Assembly: GCF_010669285.1 (NCBI RefSeq)
Contig: NZ_CP048711.1
Coordinates: 124,001 to 188,000, forward strand
Length of the DNA stretch: 64,000 nucleotides
Reading direction: 5' to 3'
Origin: Kineobactrum salinum
GTDB lineage: Bacteria; Pseudomonadota; Gammaproteobacteria; Pseudomonadales; Halieaceae
The position numbers were made by a program, and so were the translations under genes. Positions 8,344 to 17,569 of the stretch are shown here, one piece after another; position 1 is the first letter of the stretch, and each line of letters starts with the position of its first letter. Under the pieces are notes generated by a model, which was not told the origin of the DNA, did no database searches, and worked only from the letters and a program-made list of their open reading frames with translations.

Positions 8344-9893
8344 TGGTGACTATCCCTCACCGCCAGATAGTTCGCTTTCAGTCGCGTATGGGCGATTACC
8401 GAGTCTCGCCCCAGATCATTGCCAAGGCCGGACTGTTTGAAGCCGCCGAAGGGCACACCGACATCCAGAATATTGTGCACATTCACCCACACCGAACCGG
8501 CCTGAACAAAGCGGCAGAAAGTCTGCGCAGTGTTGATGTCCTCCGTGAACAGGCTGGCCCCGAGGCCAAAGTCACTGTCATTAGCAAGTTCAATGGCCTC
8601 TGAGAGCTGACCGAAGGATTGCACTGCCAACACCGGACCGAAGACTTCCTCGCGTACCAGTTTCATCCCGTTGTTGACACCGGCCAGTACCGTTGGCTCG
8701 AAATAGAAACCCGGGTGTTCCGGGGACTTGCCACCGGTGAGCAGCTCAGCCCCCTCGGCCACACTATCATCCACATAAGCTGCGACCCGCGACTGCTGTT
8801 CTGAAGACGCCAGCGGACACATGTCCACGCCCTCGGCGAGACTGGGACCAAGCTTCATCCTGCGGGCGATATCCACCACGCCATCCACAACCTGCTGGTA
8901 TACAGCCTCATGCACATAAAGCCGCGAACCAGCGCAGCAGTTCTGTCCCTGGTTGGCGAAGATCGCCATCGCCGCCGTGGGAATGGCCAGTTCAAGGTCA
9001 GCATCGGGCATGATGACCACGGGCGACTTGCCCCCCAGTTCCAGCGTCACCGGCTTGAGCCGGGCACCTGCCACTTCACCGATGCGCTTGCCGATGGCAG
9101 TGGAACCGGTGAAGGACACCTTGTCGACCCCGGGATGGGCCACAAGATACTCACCGGCCACCTTGCCGGTTCCCGGCACCACGTTGATTACCCCGGGTGG
9201 AAAACCCGCCCGTAGCGCCAGTTCACCCAGAAGCAGCGCCGTCAGCGGTGTGTTCTCCGCCGGCTTCAATACTACCGCACAGCCCGCGGCAATGGCCGGT
9301 GCCACCTTCCAGGCGGCAATTCCCAGCGGCACGTTCCATGGGGTAATCGCCGCAATCACGCCCAGTGGTTCCCGGGTGGTACTGCAAATGAAGTGATTTT
9401 CGGCCGGCATGTAGGGCGCCGATACCGGCAGGGTTTCACCGCTGATCTTGGTGGGCCAGCCAGCCATGTAGCGCAATACGTGAACCGGAAACTCCGCGTC
9501 GAAAACCCGTACATCACCAATCCGGCGACCGCTCTCCAGCGCTTCAAGTTCGGCGATCAATTCCGCATTTCTTTCCAACAAATCCGCCAGCTTGTGGATC
9601 AGGCGCTCCCGGGAGTGGGGTTTCATATCTCGCCAGCTGCTGTGTTCCAGAGCCGAGCGGGAGGAAGCCACCGCGGCGTCGATGTCGGCTTTCTCCGCCG
9701 CGGGCACCTGGCTGATGGCCTGCGCCGACGAAGGGTCAAGAATGGACAATATTTCCCTGCCGCCCGGACTAACGAGTTCACCACCAATCACGAAGCCGTG
9801 GGTCCGTTCGAGAAAATCGCGTGTCTCGCTTCGAATTGCACTGAGGTCGTTTGAGAGTTGCATGTAATTCGTGCCTGATTCTCTGTTCACCAT
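8340..9893 (-). CDS. NAD(P)-dependent aldehyde dehydrogenase
   Basis: 517 residues, full length for the ALDH superfamily. Visible residues are Asn187 (TPWNVP), the FTGST cofactor loop at 261-265, general base Glu285 in LELGGKSP and the nucleophile Cys319 in GQNCCAGSR. It oxidises an aldehyde to the acid in the cytoplasm. The ATG at 9893 has GAAGG nine bases upstream. It is the first gene after the 213-base gap carrying operator copy 1 and is coupled to the CoA ligase. In this cluster the aldehyde most likely comes from the PQQ- or FAD-dependent alcohol oxidising enzymes (inference). Confidence 0.94.
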   Translation of the reverse strand: MVNRESGTNYMQLSNDLSAIRSETRDFLERTHGFVIGGELVSPGGREILSILDPSSAQAISQVPAAEKADIDAAVASSRSALEHSSWRDMKPHSRERLIHKLADLLERNAELIAELEALESGRRIGDVRVFDAEFPVHVLRYMAGWPTKISGETLPVSAPYMPAENHFICSTTREPLGVIAAITPWNVPLGIAAWKVAPAIAAGCAVVLKPAENTPLTALLLGELALRAGFPPGVINVVPGTGKVAGEYLVAHPGVDKVSFTGSTAIGKRIGEVAGARLKPVTLELGGKSPVVIMPDADLELAIPTAAMAIFANQGQNCCAGSRLYVHEAVYQQVVDGVVDIARRMKLGPSLAEGVDMCPLASSEQQSRVAAYVDDSVAEGAELLTGGKSPEHPGFYFEPTVLAGVNNGMKLVREEVFGPVLAVQSFGQLSEAIELANDSDFGLGASLFTEDINTAQTFCRFVQAGSVWVNVHNILDVGVPFGGFKQSGLGNDLGRDSVIAHTRLKANYLAVRDSHQ

Positions 9894-9928
9894 GAGCTGT
9901 TACCTTCGCATTCTAGGGAGGGAAAAAA

Positions 9929-9970
9929 TGAGCCACCAATCATTTGTAGTGATAAAGCACTATTTCAAAA
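9929..9970. promoter_or_regulatory. Candidate LysR-type operator, copy 1
   Basis: A 42-base segment whose central 24 bases (9933-9956) recur exactly at 18943-18966. The core ATCATTTGTAGTGAT has inverted ends (ATCA/TGAT) and contains a T-N11-A motif, the usual LysR-family half-site pattern. It lies about 40-75 bases before the aldehyde dehydrogenase start and next to the LysR gene at 10107-11036, the likely binder. Protein binding is inferred. Confidence 0.7.
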
Positions 9971-10106
9971 TCAGAGCGATGACCCTTGGTGGACGCAGAC
10001 CAGCCCGAGCCCGCTGTAACAAGGGCCAACGTAGCTTTGGCTGACAGAATTCGGTCCGCGAGAGTAATGGGGGAACTAATGACCTGTCTTTAGCAGACCA
10101 TTATGT

Positions 10107-11036
10107 CTATGCTTCGCTGGAGATTTTGGCAGTGAGTTGCCTGAACCAGCGATGGCCATCGTCGTTTTCAAAGTGACGGTGCCACATCTGGTAAACGACG
10201 ACCTCATCGTAGTTCAGAGGATTGGGCAGTACCTGCAGGTCCATTTCGCGGGCGTAGAAGCGCGCGAGGCGTTCAGGCATGGTGGCGACAAGATCGGTGG
10301 TCGCAACAATCTGCGGCATCACCACCAGGTGCGATACCTCTGTGATCACCTTGCGCGCCAGGCCTTTTTTCTCCAGGGTGAGCTCCACCCGGGGGGTATG
10401 GCCACGGGTGGGCAGCAATGCGACATGCTCTACCTCCAGAAAGGTTTCCAGGGACAGTTCGCCGTCGATCTTCGGATGCCCCTTGCGCGCCAGGCAGTAG
10501 CCTGCGTCGCAAAATACCGGCTCCACCACAAAATCCGGATCGTCGATGGTCACCCAGTCCCAGACCAGATCCACGGCCCCGGAGCGCATGTCCAGACCCA
10601 GGGTCGCCCCCGGATTTGGCAGGCAAGAGACCTCCATACCCGGCGCCTCCCGAGCGAGCCGGCGAACGATACGCGGCAGGAAGTAGAGTTCACCATAGTC
10701 GGTCAGGGCCACATTCATGACCCGCTGGGATGTGTCGGGACGGAACGCTTCGTCCGTCACCAAGGTCTGAGCAATGTCCTCCAGTGCCCTGTTGATGGGT
10801 CGCGACAGCTCCTGAGCCCTGGCGGTGGGGATCATGCCGTTGGCGGTGCGCACAAACAGCGGGTCGCTGTACAGCTCCCGCAGGCGGCGCAGGGCGTTGC
10901 TCACCGCAGGCTGGGAAACACAGAGCATCGCCGCTGCCTGGCTGATACTCTGCTCCGCCAGCACCGCCTGGAAAACTTTCAGGAGATTGAGATCGACGTT
11001 GCGAAGATTGGTCGGTGTCGCGTTGCTTTGCCGCAC
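10107..11036 (-). CDS. LysR-type transcriptional regulator of the NodD/LeuO branch
   Basis: 309 residues with a GTG start. The N-terminal winged helix-turn-helix is clear (VDLNLLKVFQAVLAEQSISQAA, then SQPAVSNALRRLRELYSDPLF at about 45-65), followed by a two-lobe effector domain. It is embedded in the catabolic cluster, 41 bases downstream of the DUF35 gene and just upstream of the ALDH promoter region. The two copies of a T-N11-A palindrome before ALDH and before the MFS gene are its probable operators, making it the likely inducer-responsive switch of both halves. Inducer unknown. Confidence 0.92.
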   Translation of the reverse strand: MRQSNATPTNLRNVDLNLLKVFQAVLAEQSISQAAAMLCVSQPAVSNALRRLRELYSDPLFVRTANGMIPTARAQELSRPINRALEDIAQTLVTDEAFRPDTSQRVMNVALTDYGELYFLPRIVRRLAREAPGMEVSCLPNPGATLGLDMRSGAVDLVWDWVTIDDPDFVVEPVFCDAGYCLARKGHPKIDGELSLETFLEVEHVALLPTRGHTPRVELTLEKKGLARKVITEVSHLVVMPQIVATTDLVATMPERLARFYAREMDLQVLPNPLNYDEVVVYQMWHRHFENDDGHRWFRQLTAKISSEA

Positions 11037-11077
11037 AAGCCAGAGTTCCGAGAATATCGGGAAGGAGAGCGAGTGTA

Positions 11078-11584
11078 CTAAACCATACTCTTTTTACAAG
11101 TCAGCCTGGCAGCCAGGGCAGCGGCTCGCTCCAGCGTATCCTCGCCGGGTCGCAGGGCCAGGACCACTGCCTCTCCGACGGGATCCGCCGCCTGGTAGAG
11201 CGTCAGGGACTCGCCGGGGCTGCAGGGTCCATCCTCCAGAAAGGCATAGACACAGAGCCCGTCGGCCACACACAGCAGCCCCACGGCCCAGGGTGCACCT
11301 GCCCGGAAAAAGGGATGCATTGAAACGTGTAACCGGGTCGCGGCCAGTAGTTGGGTGCTGCCGCGTACGCGAGACCATTCCAGCGCTTCTCCGAGACAAG
11401 CGCGGCACAGCGCCCGCGGCGGATACTGCCGGGTCCCGCAGTCGCGACAGCGCTGGCAGGCAAAGCCCTCTACGCACCAACCCTCAACGGGTTCCCCAGG
11501 CAGCCAGGCTTTCACTACGCGGGTCGCTTCCCGTCCCAGCGCTTCTCGGGCCAGCTGACTGTGCCGCGGATTGCTATCACTCAT
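11078..11584 (-). CDS. DUF35 OB-fold/zinc-ribbon protein, thiolase partner
   Basis: 168 residues. It shows the zinc ribbon Cys pairs (CQRCRDCG and CRACLG, about residues 43-65) followed by an OB-fold. DUF35 proteins form complexes with thiolase-like enzymes, for example ChsH2 with the steroid aldolase Ltp2. The ATG at 11584 overlaps the stop of the thiolase-like gene by four bases, so the pair is translationally coupled, as expected for a complex. The frame is open upstream of 11584, but that part merely overlaps the thiolase gene. Partner assignment is strong by context; the reaction is inferred. Confidence 0.85.
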   Translation of the reverse strand: MSDSNPRHSQLAREALGREATRVVKAWLPGEPVEGWCVEGFACQRCRDCGTRQYPPRALCRACLGEALEWSRVRGSTQLLAATRLHVSMHPFFRAGAPWAVGLLCVADGLCVYAFLEDGPCSPGESLTLYQAADPVGEAVVLALRPGEDTLERAAALAARLTCKKSMV

Positions 11585-12758
11585 TCCGACACGGTCTCCA
11601 GAGTCGCCGCTGCCGTGCACAGCCCACGGTCGTAATTGATCATGCCGAAGCCCGAGACAAGTGCCCGGCGCACGCCCTGGCGCTGGTTGCCGAGGGCGCG
11701 GCCGCTCAACTGGCGGATGCATTCGGTGAGCCCCATGAAGCCCCCGGCAAAACCGGCCTGTCCGGCGGAGAGTTGCCCGCCCTGGGTATTCAGATGGACC
11801 TGACGCCCAGCCACACTCAGCCCCTCCTCCGCGATGGCCTGGGCCGCCCCGCCCGGCGCCACGAAACCCATCTCCTCAAGTTGCAGAAAGACCATCACCG
11901 GGTAGTCGTCGTACAGCTGGAGCACATCTACCGATTCGGGACCAAAGCCTGAGGCGCTATAGAGTGCCTCGCGAAAATGCTCCCAGCCAAACCGCATGGG
12001 CATGACCTGGCCTCGGGCGTCGTTGTGGCGTTCGCCACTCGCCTTCAAACGCACATAGTCCAGCCCGCGCTCTCTCGCATCGAACTCGGACATGACCAGG
12101 AAACCCTCGGCACCGGCGCAGGGCATGACGCAGTCAAACAGGCCCAGCGGCTCGGCCACCATCCTTGCGTCGAGGTATTCCTGCAACGTCAGTGGCTTGG
12201 TTAACAGCGCCTGGGGGAAGTCCAGGGCATGGCGGCGCTGCAACGCGCAAAGTCTGCCGAAACTCTCCCGTCCGACCCGGTAGCGGTCCATATAGGCCCG
12301 TGTCAGCAAGGCGAAAGGAAGGTTGGCGCCCGCGAGCCCGTAGGGCGAAGAGCCCTCGATACTGAGGCTGCTGAAACGGCCTACCAATTCGGCAAAACGC
12401 TCCGGCTGGAATGTGTCGCCACCGATGCAGGCCACGACGCGCGCGTCCCCCGCCTCCACCGCCCGTGCGGCACGGCGCAGACCCACCACGCCGGAGGCAC
12501 CGCCCAGGGGACCTGTTCTATCCAGTTGCAGGACAGTTCGTAGAGTTCCGTGAGGGAAGCCACGGTGTCGGGCGCCAGCGAAAAAGAGGAAACCATCAGG
12601 CCATCACAGTCACTGTGATCAAGCCCCGCCGTCCTCAGCACCTCTCGAAGTGCCTGGCCGATGAAATAGGAGGCCGGCTGACGGGTGTCACGCTGGTAGG
12701 GAATGGATACCGGTGCCGCCAGCACCACGCCCTGATGACGGTTGGGTGCCCGGCTCAC
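11581..12758 (-). CDS. Thiolase-like (SCP2/Ltp2-type) protein, frame broken once
   Basis: GTG start at 12758 with GGAG eight bases upstream. The first ~85 residues read in one frame and the rest in another; adding one base to the four-C run (plus strand 12507-12510) restores a continuous thiolase-fold protein of about 392 residues. The usual nucleophile segment C(A/G)SG reads GGASG, and the GHP histidine segment reads GQAG, so Claisen thiolase chemistry is unlikely. The late motif GFGMINYDRG and the DUF35 partner fit Ltp2-like retro-aldolases that cleave side-chain beta-hydroxyacyl-CoAs. The frameshift may be a sequencing error. Confidence 0.8.
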
Positions 12759-12800
12759 CCGCCGCGCTCCACCCTCGGGAAAATCCCTTTCATGAAGCCC

Positions 12801-14954
12801 TCATTGCTCAGAGAGATAGAGTCGGATTGATTCAACTTCTTCTTTGCTCAACACATCCTTGAAACTGGCCATGCCGCGGGACTGGAAGATCCCGTCGAGC
12901 ACGATCTGCTCGAAGATAGAATTGATCCCTGGGGACATCCTGGTCAGGTCGGGAAGAATTGCGCGCGACCCGTACATGCCGTGACAGAATCCGCAGTTGC
13001 GCACGAACAGCTGTTCCCCCTGACGCAAACGCTCAGGGTCCACAGTCCCGGTCGGCGTCTGTTCAGCCGCCTCCGCAGAGGGCACATAGCGCGGCTCCGC
13101 CAGTTTTGGCATGGGCACCTCATCCCCCTTGAGCTTGAACACCAGCAGGCGTCCGTCGTTGACATAGCGCCGCGCTGCGGCGTCCTCCCCCAGCATGAAC
13201 AGTGTGGCGCCGCCAAAGCCGGCCATGAGGGCTACATACTGCTCCCCATCCACCTCATAGGTGATGGGTGGGGCAATCACCCCAGTGCCCAGAAAGAGGT
13301 GCAGGAGACGCTCGCCTGTCTCGTCATTGTAGGCGTTCAGATAGCCATCCTCAGTGCCCTGGAAAACCAGGCCGCCAGCGGTGGCGAGGGTGCCGCCATT
13401 CATGAATGTGTTGTTCTTTACCTGCCACACGGTTTTTTGTCGCACCGGGTCCCAGGCCTTCAGGTAGCCGCCCTCATCCACGTCAGGTTGGCCGCGGCGC
13501 AGCTCATCCAGGTGCGCCGGAGGGTTGAAATCGAAGAGGTAGAAGTCGGTCGGGGAGAAGATCCAACCGCGCTCCAGGGCCGGTACATAGACCAGACCTG
13601 TCTCGGGGCTGTAGGACATGGGATGCCAGTTATGCCCCCCAAGCTCAGAGGGATAGATCAGTTTATCCTCCTCGCTGAAGTCAGCCTGGTCAGTCTCCAC
13701 CGGCCGCCCATTCTCGATGTGGCTGGCCCAGGTTATGGTAACCAGTTTCTCCGCCGAGATCAGTTCGCCAGTGACTCTGTCCAGCACATAGAAGAAGCCA
13801 TTCTTGGGCGCCTGCATCAGGACTTTGCGCTGATCCCCGTCGATCTCCATGTCCGCCAGAATCATCTGTTGAGTGGCGGTGAAGTCCCAGCTGTCCCCCG
13901 GAGTGGTCTGGTAGTACCAGCGCATGCGTCCGGTGTCGGCGTCCAATGCCACAATGGAAGACAGGTAGAGGTTGTCACCGCCGCCCGGGCTACGCCGGAA
14001 CCGGGCGTGCGGGGCGCCGTTACCAGTGCCCACGTACACCAAATTGAGCTCTGGATCGTAGGAGATGGAATCCCACACCGTGCCACCGCCACCGGTGTCA
14101 AGCCATTCGCCCTCCTCGCTCCAGGTCTTGGCGGCCAGTTCCAGCTCGGGGTGCTCGTGGGGGCCGTCCACCGAGCCAGGCACTGTGTAGAAGCGCCACA
14201 GCAGTTCACCGGAGCCCACGTCGTAGGCGGAGACGTAGCCGCGTACATTGAATTCTGCCCCGGCGTTACCTATCAGGACCTTGCCGTCGAGGACCCGAGG
14301 CGCCCCGGTGATAGTGACAGCACGTGACCGGTCCACGGTGTTGGTCTGCCACAGCAGCTCGCCGGTCCTCGCGTCCAGTGCAATCAGGCGGCCATCGAAG
14401 GTGGCGGACAGCACCCGATCGTCCCACAGGGCTACCCCCCGATTCACTACGTCACAGCAACCCCGGCGGGCCCAGGCGCCGGGCACCTCGGGATCGTAGG
14501 ACCACAGCAGTTCGCCGGTCCTGGCATCCAGGGCGTAGACCACGCTCCAGGTGCCTGTGGTGTACATCACGCCATCGCGAACGATCGGCGTGGCCTCCAG
14601 CCCCCGGGTGGAATCGGTATCAAACTGCCAGGCCAAGCCGAGATCGGCAACGGTGTCCCGATTGATGGCCCGCAGCGACGAGTAGCGCTGCTCCTCGAAG
14701 GTTCTGCCGTGCAGCAACCAGTCGGCGCTGTCATGGTTGGCCCGCAGAAGCCGTTGCTGGTAGGACAGGTCCACTGCGCGCCGGTCGGGAGGCGCCAGCT
14801 TGCGAAAACTGGCTTCGCTGGAATGCGGTTCCTCTGCGTAGTCTTTCTGAGCGGACTGACTGACGCCCGTCGCCAGCAGGGCGCCGCTGCGCGACAGTAA
14901 TAGGGCGAAGAACAGCGCCGCACAGGTCGCCGCGAATCGGTTGACACGAAGCAT
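12801..14954 (-). CDS. PQQ-dependent alcohol dehydrogenase with C-terminal cytochrome c (quinohemoprotein)
   Basis: 717 residues: signal peptide (1-30), an eight-bladed propeller with repeated W-motifs (DARTGELLW), the vicinal disulphide Cys166-Cys167 that sits over PQQ, and a C-terminal cytochrome c domain with CGFCH at 654-658 and a likely axial Met near 695. Type II quinohemoprotein alcohol dehydrogenases oxidise primary or secondary alcohols in the periplasm and pass electrons through the heme. The start codon overlaps the stop of the upstream cytochrome gene (TAATG). This is probably the first oxidation step of the cluster. No PQQ synthesis genes lie in the window. Confidence 0.95.
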   Translation of the reverse strand: MLRVNRFAATCAALFFALLLSRSGALLATGVSQSAQKDYAEEPHSSEASFRKLAPPDRRAVDLSYQQRLLRANHDSADWLLHGRTFEEQRYSSLRAINRDTVADLGLAWQFDTDSTRGLEATPIVRDGVMYTTGTWSVVYALDARTGELLWSYDPEVPGAWARRGCCDVVNRGVALWDDRVLSATFDGRLIALDARTGELLWQTNTVDRSRAVTITGAPRVLDGKVLIGNAGAEFNVRGYVSAYDVGSGELLWRFYTVPGSVDGPHEHPELELAAKTWSEEGEWLDTGGGGTVWDSISYDPELNLVYVGTGNGAPHARFRRSPGGGDNLYLSSIVALDADTGRMRWYYQTTPGDSWDFTATQQMILADMEIDGDQRKVLMQAPKNGFFYVLDRVTGELISAEKLVTITWASHIENGRPVETDQADFSEEDKLIYPSELGGHNWHPMSYSPETGLVYVPALERGWIFSPTDFYLFDFNPPAHLDELRRGQPDVDEGGYLKAWDPVRQKTVWQVKNNTFMNGGTLATAGGLVFQGTEDGYLNAYNDETGERLLHLFLGTGVIAPPITYEVDGEQYVALMAGFGGATLFMLGEDAAARRYVNDGRLLVFKLKGDEVPMPKLAEPRYVPSAEAAEQTPTGTVDPERLRQGEQLFVRNCGFCHGMYGSRAILPDLTRMSPGINSIFEQIVLDGIFQSRGMASFKDVLSKEEVESIRLYLSEQ

Positions 14955-15985
14955 TACAGTACCTCCGCTGCCGTCAGTGACACGATATAGCTGGTCACGT
15001 TCTTCATGGCCTGTTCGCTGTCCAATACCTCCATGGCGGCTCTCATGGTCGCCCCTGCCTGATCATCGGGGTGAGCCCCGCGCAGCCCCGAGGCGAAATT
15101 CTCCAGTTGCAGCAGAAGATAGCCGCCCTCCAATCCCCTCAGCGCTGGTGACTGCAGCTCAGACAGCCCCTCGGCTCGCGCGCCGTGGCAGGCCGCACAG
15201 GTCTGCCGATAAATGCGCTCACCGGAGCTGGCGTCGCCATCGAACTCTCCGGCCTGATAGGAATCCGGCAGAGTGTCGATATAGGCCGCCACGTCGCGCA
15301 GCGCCCGGTCCCCCGGCAGCGCAGCTGCCCTGCCGTTCATCTGCCAGCCGTAGAAATCCTGTACTCCGCCGCGCACCATCTGCCGAAAGTGGCGCAATTG
15401 TCGCACGATGTATTCAGGCTCCTGCAGGGTAAGCCGCGGTGCGTGCATATTGCTGTTGCCCTCACCCTGGGCGCCGTGACAGGCAAGGCAGGTCGTGTAG
15501 TAGGCCTTGCCGCGCTCGGGGTCTGCAGGGGCCAGGGCTTCGGCGATCTCACCGGAATCGGTGACCTCCTCGAAACGGACAATCTGGCCCTCCTCAATGG
15601 TCAGGATGTGCACCCAGTCGGCCCGATAATACCCTCCCGTTGCAATGCTGAACCCTTCCTCCCAGCCGGGCACATATACCCGCTTGCCCGAAGCGGAGAA
15701 GGCTTTCTGCTCGACCCTCTGCAATTGGAAGTTGTCCGCGATCCGGACAAAAAAGTCCTGCACGCCCTCACGCCCCTTGTATACGCCTGCCTGGGGAAGG
15801 ATGTGTTCCGGGCCGTGGAAGATAAATTCCACTTCGGGCGAAAACAGCGAGAGTATGCGCGGCATATCGCCTGCGCCAAAGGCCGCGTAAAGTTCCCTGG
15901 CGACCTCTACCCGGGAGGCCTCATCGTCGGCCCACGCCAGACAGGAAGCGAGCAGCAGCATACAAGTGGCAGCTATTTTTTTCAT
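14954..15985 (-). CDS. SnoaL-like domain fused to diheme cytochrome c
   Basis: 343 residues starting MKKIAATC, with a signal peptide cut near residue 20. Residues ~25-145 form a SnoaL/NTF2-like domain (ARELYAAFGAGD, GREGVQDFF); after it come two class I cytochrome c modules with CLACH at 166-170 and CAACH at 263-267. The frame is open upstream to 16276, but that part lies in the neighbouring FAD oxidase. It probably carries electrons from the PQQ enzyme or the FAD oxidase; the NTF2-like pocket could bind a substrate or product. I do not know this exact fusion as a named family. Confidence 0.88.
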   Translation of the reverse strand: MKKIAATCMLLLASCLAWADDEASRVEVARELYAAFGAGDMPRILSLFSPEVEFIFHGPEHILPQAGVYKGREGVQDFFVRIADNFQLQRVEQKAFSASGKRVYVPGWEEGFSIATGGYYRADWVHILTIEEGQIVRFEEVTDSGEIAEALAPADPERGKAYYTTCLACHGAQGEGNSNMHAPRLTLQEPEYIVRQLRHFRQMVRGGVQDFYGWQMNGRAAALPGDRALRDVAAYIDTLPDSYQAGEFDGDASSGERIYRQTCAACHGARAEGLSELQSPALRGLEGGYLLLQLENFASGLRGAHPDDQAGATMRAAMEVLDSEQAMKNVTSYIVSLTAAEVL

Positions 15986-16004
15986 GCAACAATACCCGGA
16001 TTGA

Positions 16005-17519
16005 TTAGAGACGGAGGAAGTCGTGGTAGACGCCATCGGGGTCATAGCGCTCACGCAGCCTGCCCAGCTTCGCCCAGTTCGCAGGCGCGAAACAGGCCGA
16101 GGTCTGAGCGGAACGGGTTTCCCGGTCGAACTCGTTGATGTAGTGGCCCGAGGCGAACTCCTGCATCTCGTCGTAGAAGTTCCGCAACCACTGCTGGTTG
16201 GGCTGATCGTTCTCCGCCAGGTTCCACTGGGCGTAACCTGCGAGATAGAACTGTCCAGTTGAGGAATAGGCGGCATCGGGGAAGCTGAGATCGCCGCGCC
16301 ACAGGATCACCGGCGTATTGCCGTCGGAAGGCGACTGCTTCATGTATTTGCTGATGACCGGCACCGTATCCGAGGCGCGATTGGTGTAGATGTTGTCAGC
16401 TCTCGCGCGCCGCTGGGGAAAGGGTCCCTCGTTGTCTTGGTAGAGCACCTCGAAGGGGGTCGGCCGTGCCTTGATCACCTTCAGTGACTTGCTTGCGGCC
16501 CGGTGGCTGGCGATCGGCGCGAGCATGGCTTTGCTGTCGGCCTCGGATTCGCCGAAGGCGGTAGCGGCGAGCACCACCACGCGATCGCACTCGCTGCCCT
16601 CACACTGTTTGGCCAGCTCCGGAATGGTGGGGACCACCACTGTCAGCATTTCCACATTGGGATTTATACCAGGACCCACCTCCTCCATTAGTGCCACCAC
16701 CTCGTCCAGCTCGGCGTAGTGGAAAAAGTAGCTGTCGGTGATTATGGACGCCGGCAGCGGATGGCACTGTAGGTGAAAAGCCGTGACGGTAAAGAACAGT
16801 CCGGGACCACCCCCTCGGGCTGCCCAGAATAGGTCGGGGTTCTTGTTCTGGCTGGCGAAAATTTTCTCGCCCTCCACGGTTACGGCCTCGATACCCACTA
16901 CGTTGAACACACTCATACCGCCCCAAGCGGTCGAATTCCAGCCGAGCCCGCCACCGAGCAGATACCCACTGACCGGCACCATGCCACAATGAGCCGTGGG
17001 AAAGGCCAGACCATGGCGCGCCAGCTCTTCGTTCAGGCCCCGGCCCAGCACCCCTGCGCCTACCCGGGCGACATTGCGCGAGGTATCCACCTCGATATTC
17101 TGTAACCGGGACAGGTCGACCAGCACACCGCTGTCCCTCAGGAAGCAACCGGACCAGCTATGACCGCCGCTGCGAGTGGTGATCTTCATGCCGTTGTCGC
17201 GGGCAAAATTGATCGCCGCGACTACATCGTCCTCGGATTCCGCCTGTACGATCAGATCCGGGTAGCGCCTGAACTTGCGGTACTGCCAGATCATGCTCTG
17301 TCGCCACAGCTCGTAGTCCGGTGCCTCCCGGGCGATGACCGTGCCCTGGATGCTCGCCTGGAGCCTGCGAGTGGGGCCGTCGAAACCGCCGGCTCGCACC
17401 AAAGGGGAATGCCCGACAATTAAGCCACCAGCAGTCAACATGCCTGCCTGGGACAGGAACTCTCTCCTACTCGTTGGACCAGCGATAGAGTTCGACCGTT
17501 TTGGCGTATCGTTTTTCAT
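16005..17519 (-). CDS. Tat-exported FAD-linked oxidase (berberine bridge/VAO family)
   Basis: About 504 residues. The N-terminus has a twin-arginine signal (SRREFLSQAG) and a hydrophobic stretch, so the folded flavoprotein is exported. The FAD domain shows RSGGHSWSG (His120) and AHCGMVPVSGY (Cys178), matching bicovalent His/Cys flavin attachment, and GGGLGW; the C-terminus has the BBE segment (DGVYHDFL). Such enzymes oxidise alcohols, sugars or allylic/benzylic carbons. Start 17519 has GGATGG upstream; 17531 is an alternative. It lies 19 bases before the SnoaL-cytochrome gene, a natural electron acceptor. Confidence 0.9.
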   Translation of the reverse strand: MKNDTPKRSNSIAGPTSRREFLSQAGMLTAGGLIVGHSPLVRAGGFDGPTRRLQASIQGTVIAREAPDYELWRQSMIWQYRKFRRYPDLIVQAESEDDVVAAINFARDNGMKITTRSGGHSWSGCFLRDSGVLVDLSRLQNIEVDTSRNVARVGAGVLGRGLNEELARHGLAFPTAHCGMVPVSGYLLGGGLGWNSTAWGGMSVFNVVGIEAVTVEGEKIFASQNKNPDLFWAARGGGPGLFFTVTAFHLQCHPLPASIITDSYFFHYAELDEVVALMEEVGPGINPNVEMLTVVVPTIPELAKQCEGSECDRVVVLAATAFGESEADSKAMLAPIASHRAASKSLKVIKARPTPFEVLYQDNEGPFPQRRARADNIYTNRASDTVPVISKYMKQSPSDGNTPVILWRGDLSFPDAAYSSTGQFYLAGYAQWNLAENDQPNQQWLRNFYDEMQEFASGHYINEFDRETRSAQTSACFAPANWAKLGRLRERYDPDGVYHDFLRL

Positions 17520-17569
17520 AGTACAGACCATCCAGTTGACAGGGGGCGAAAGTCAGCTCTCCGGGGGCA

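Noticed and set aside
12981-14327. 448-codon open frame on the plus strand
   Set aside because: Antisense to the PQQ dehydrogenase with its intact cofactor and heme motifs.
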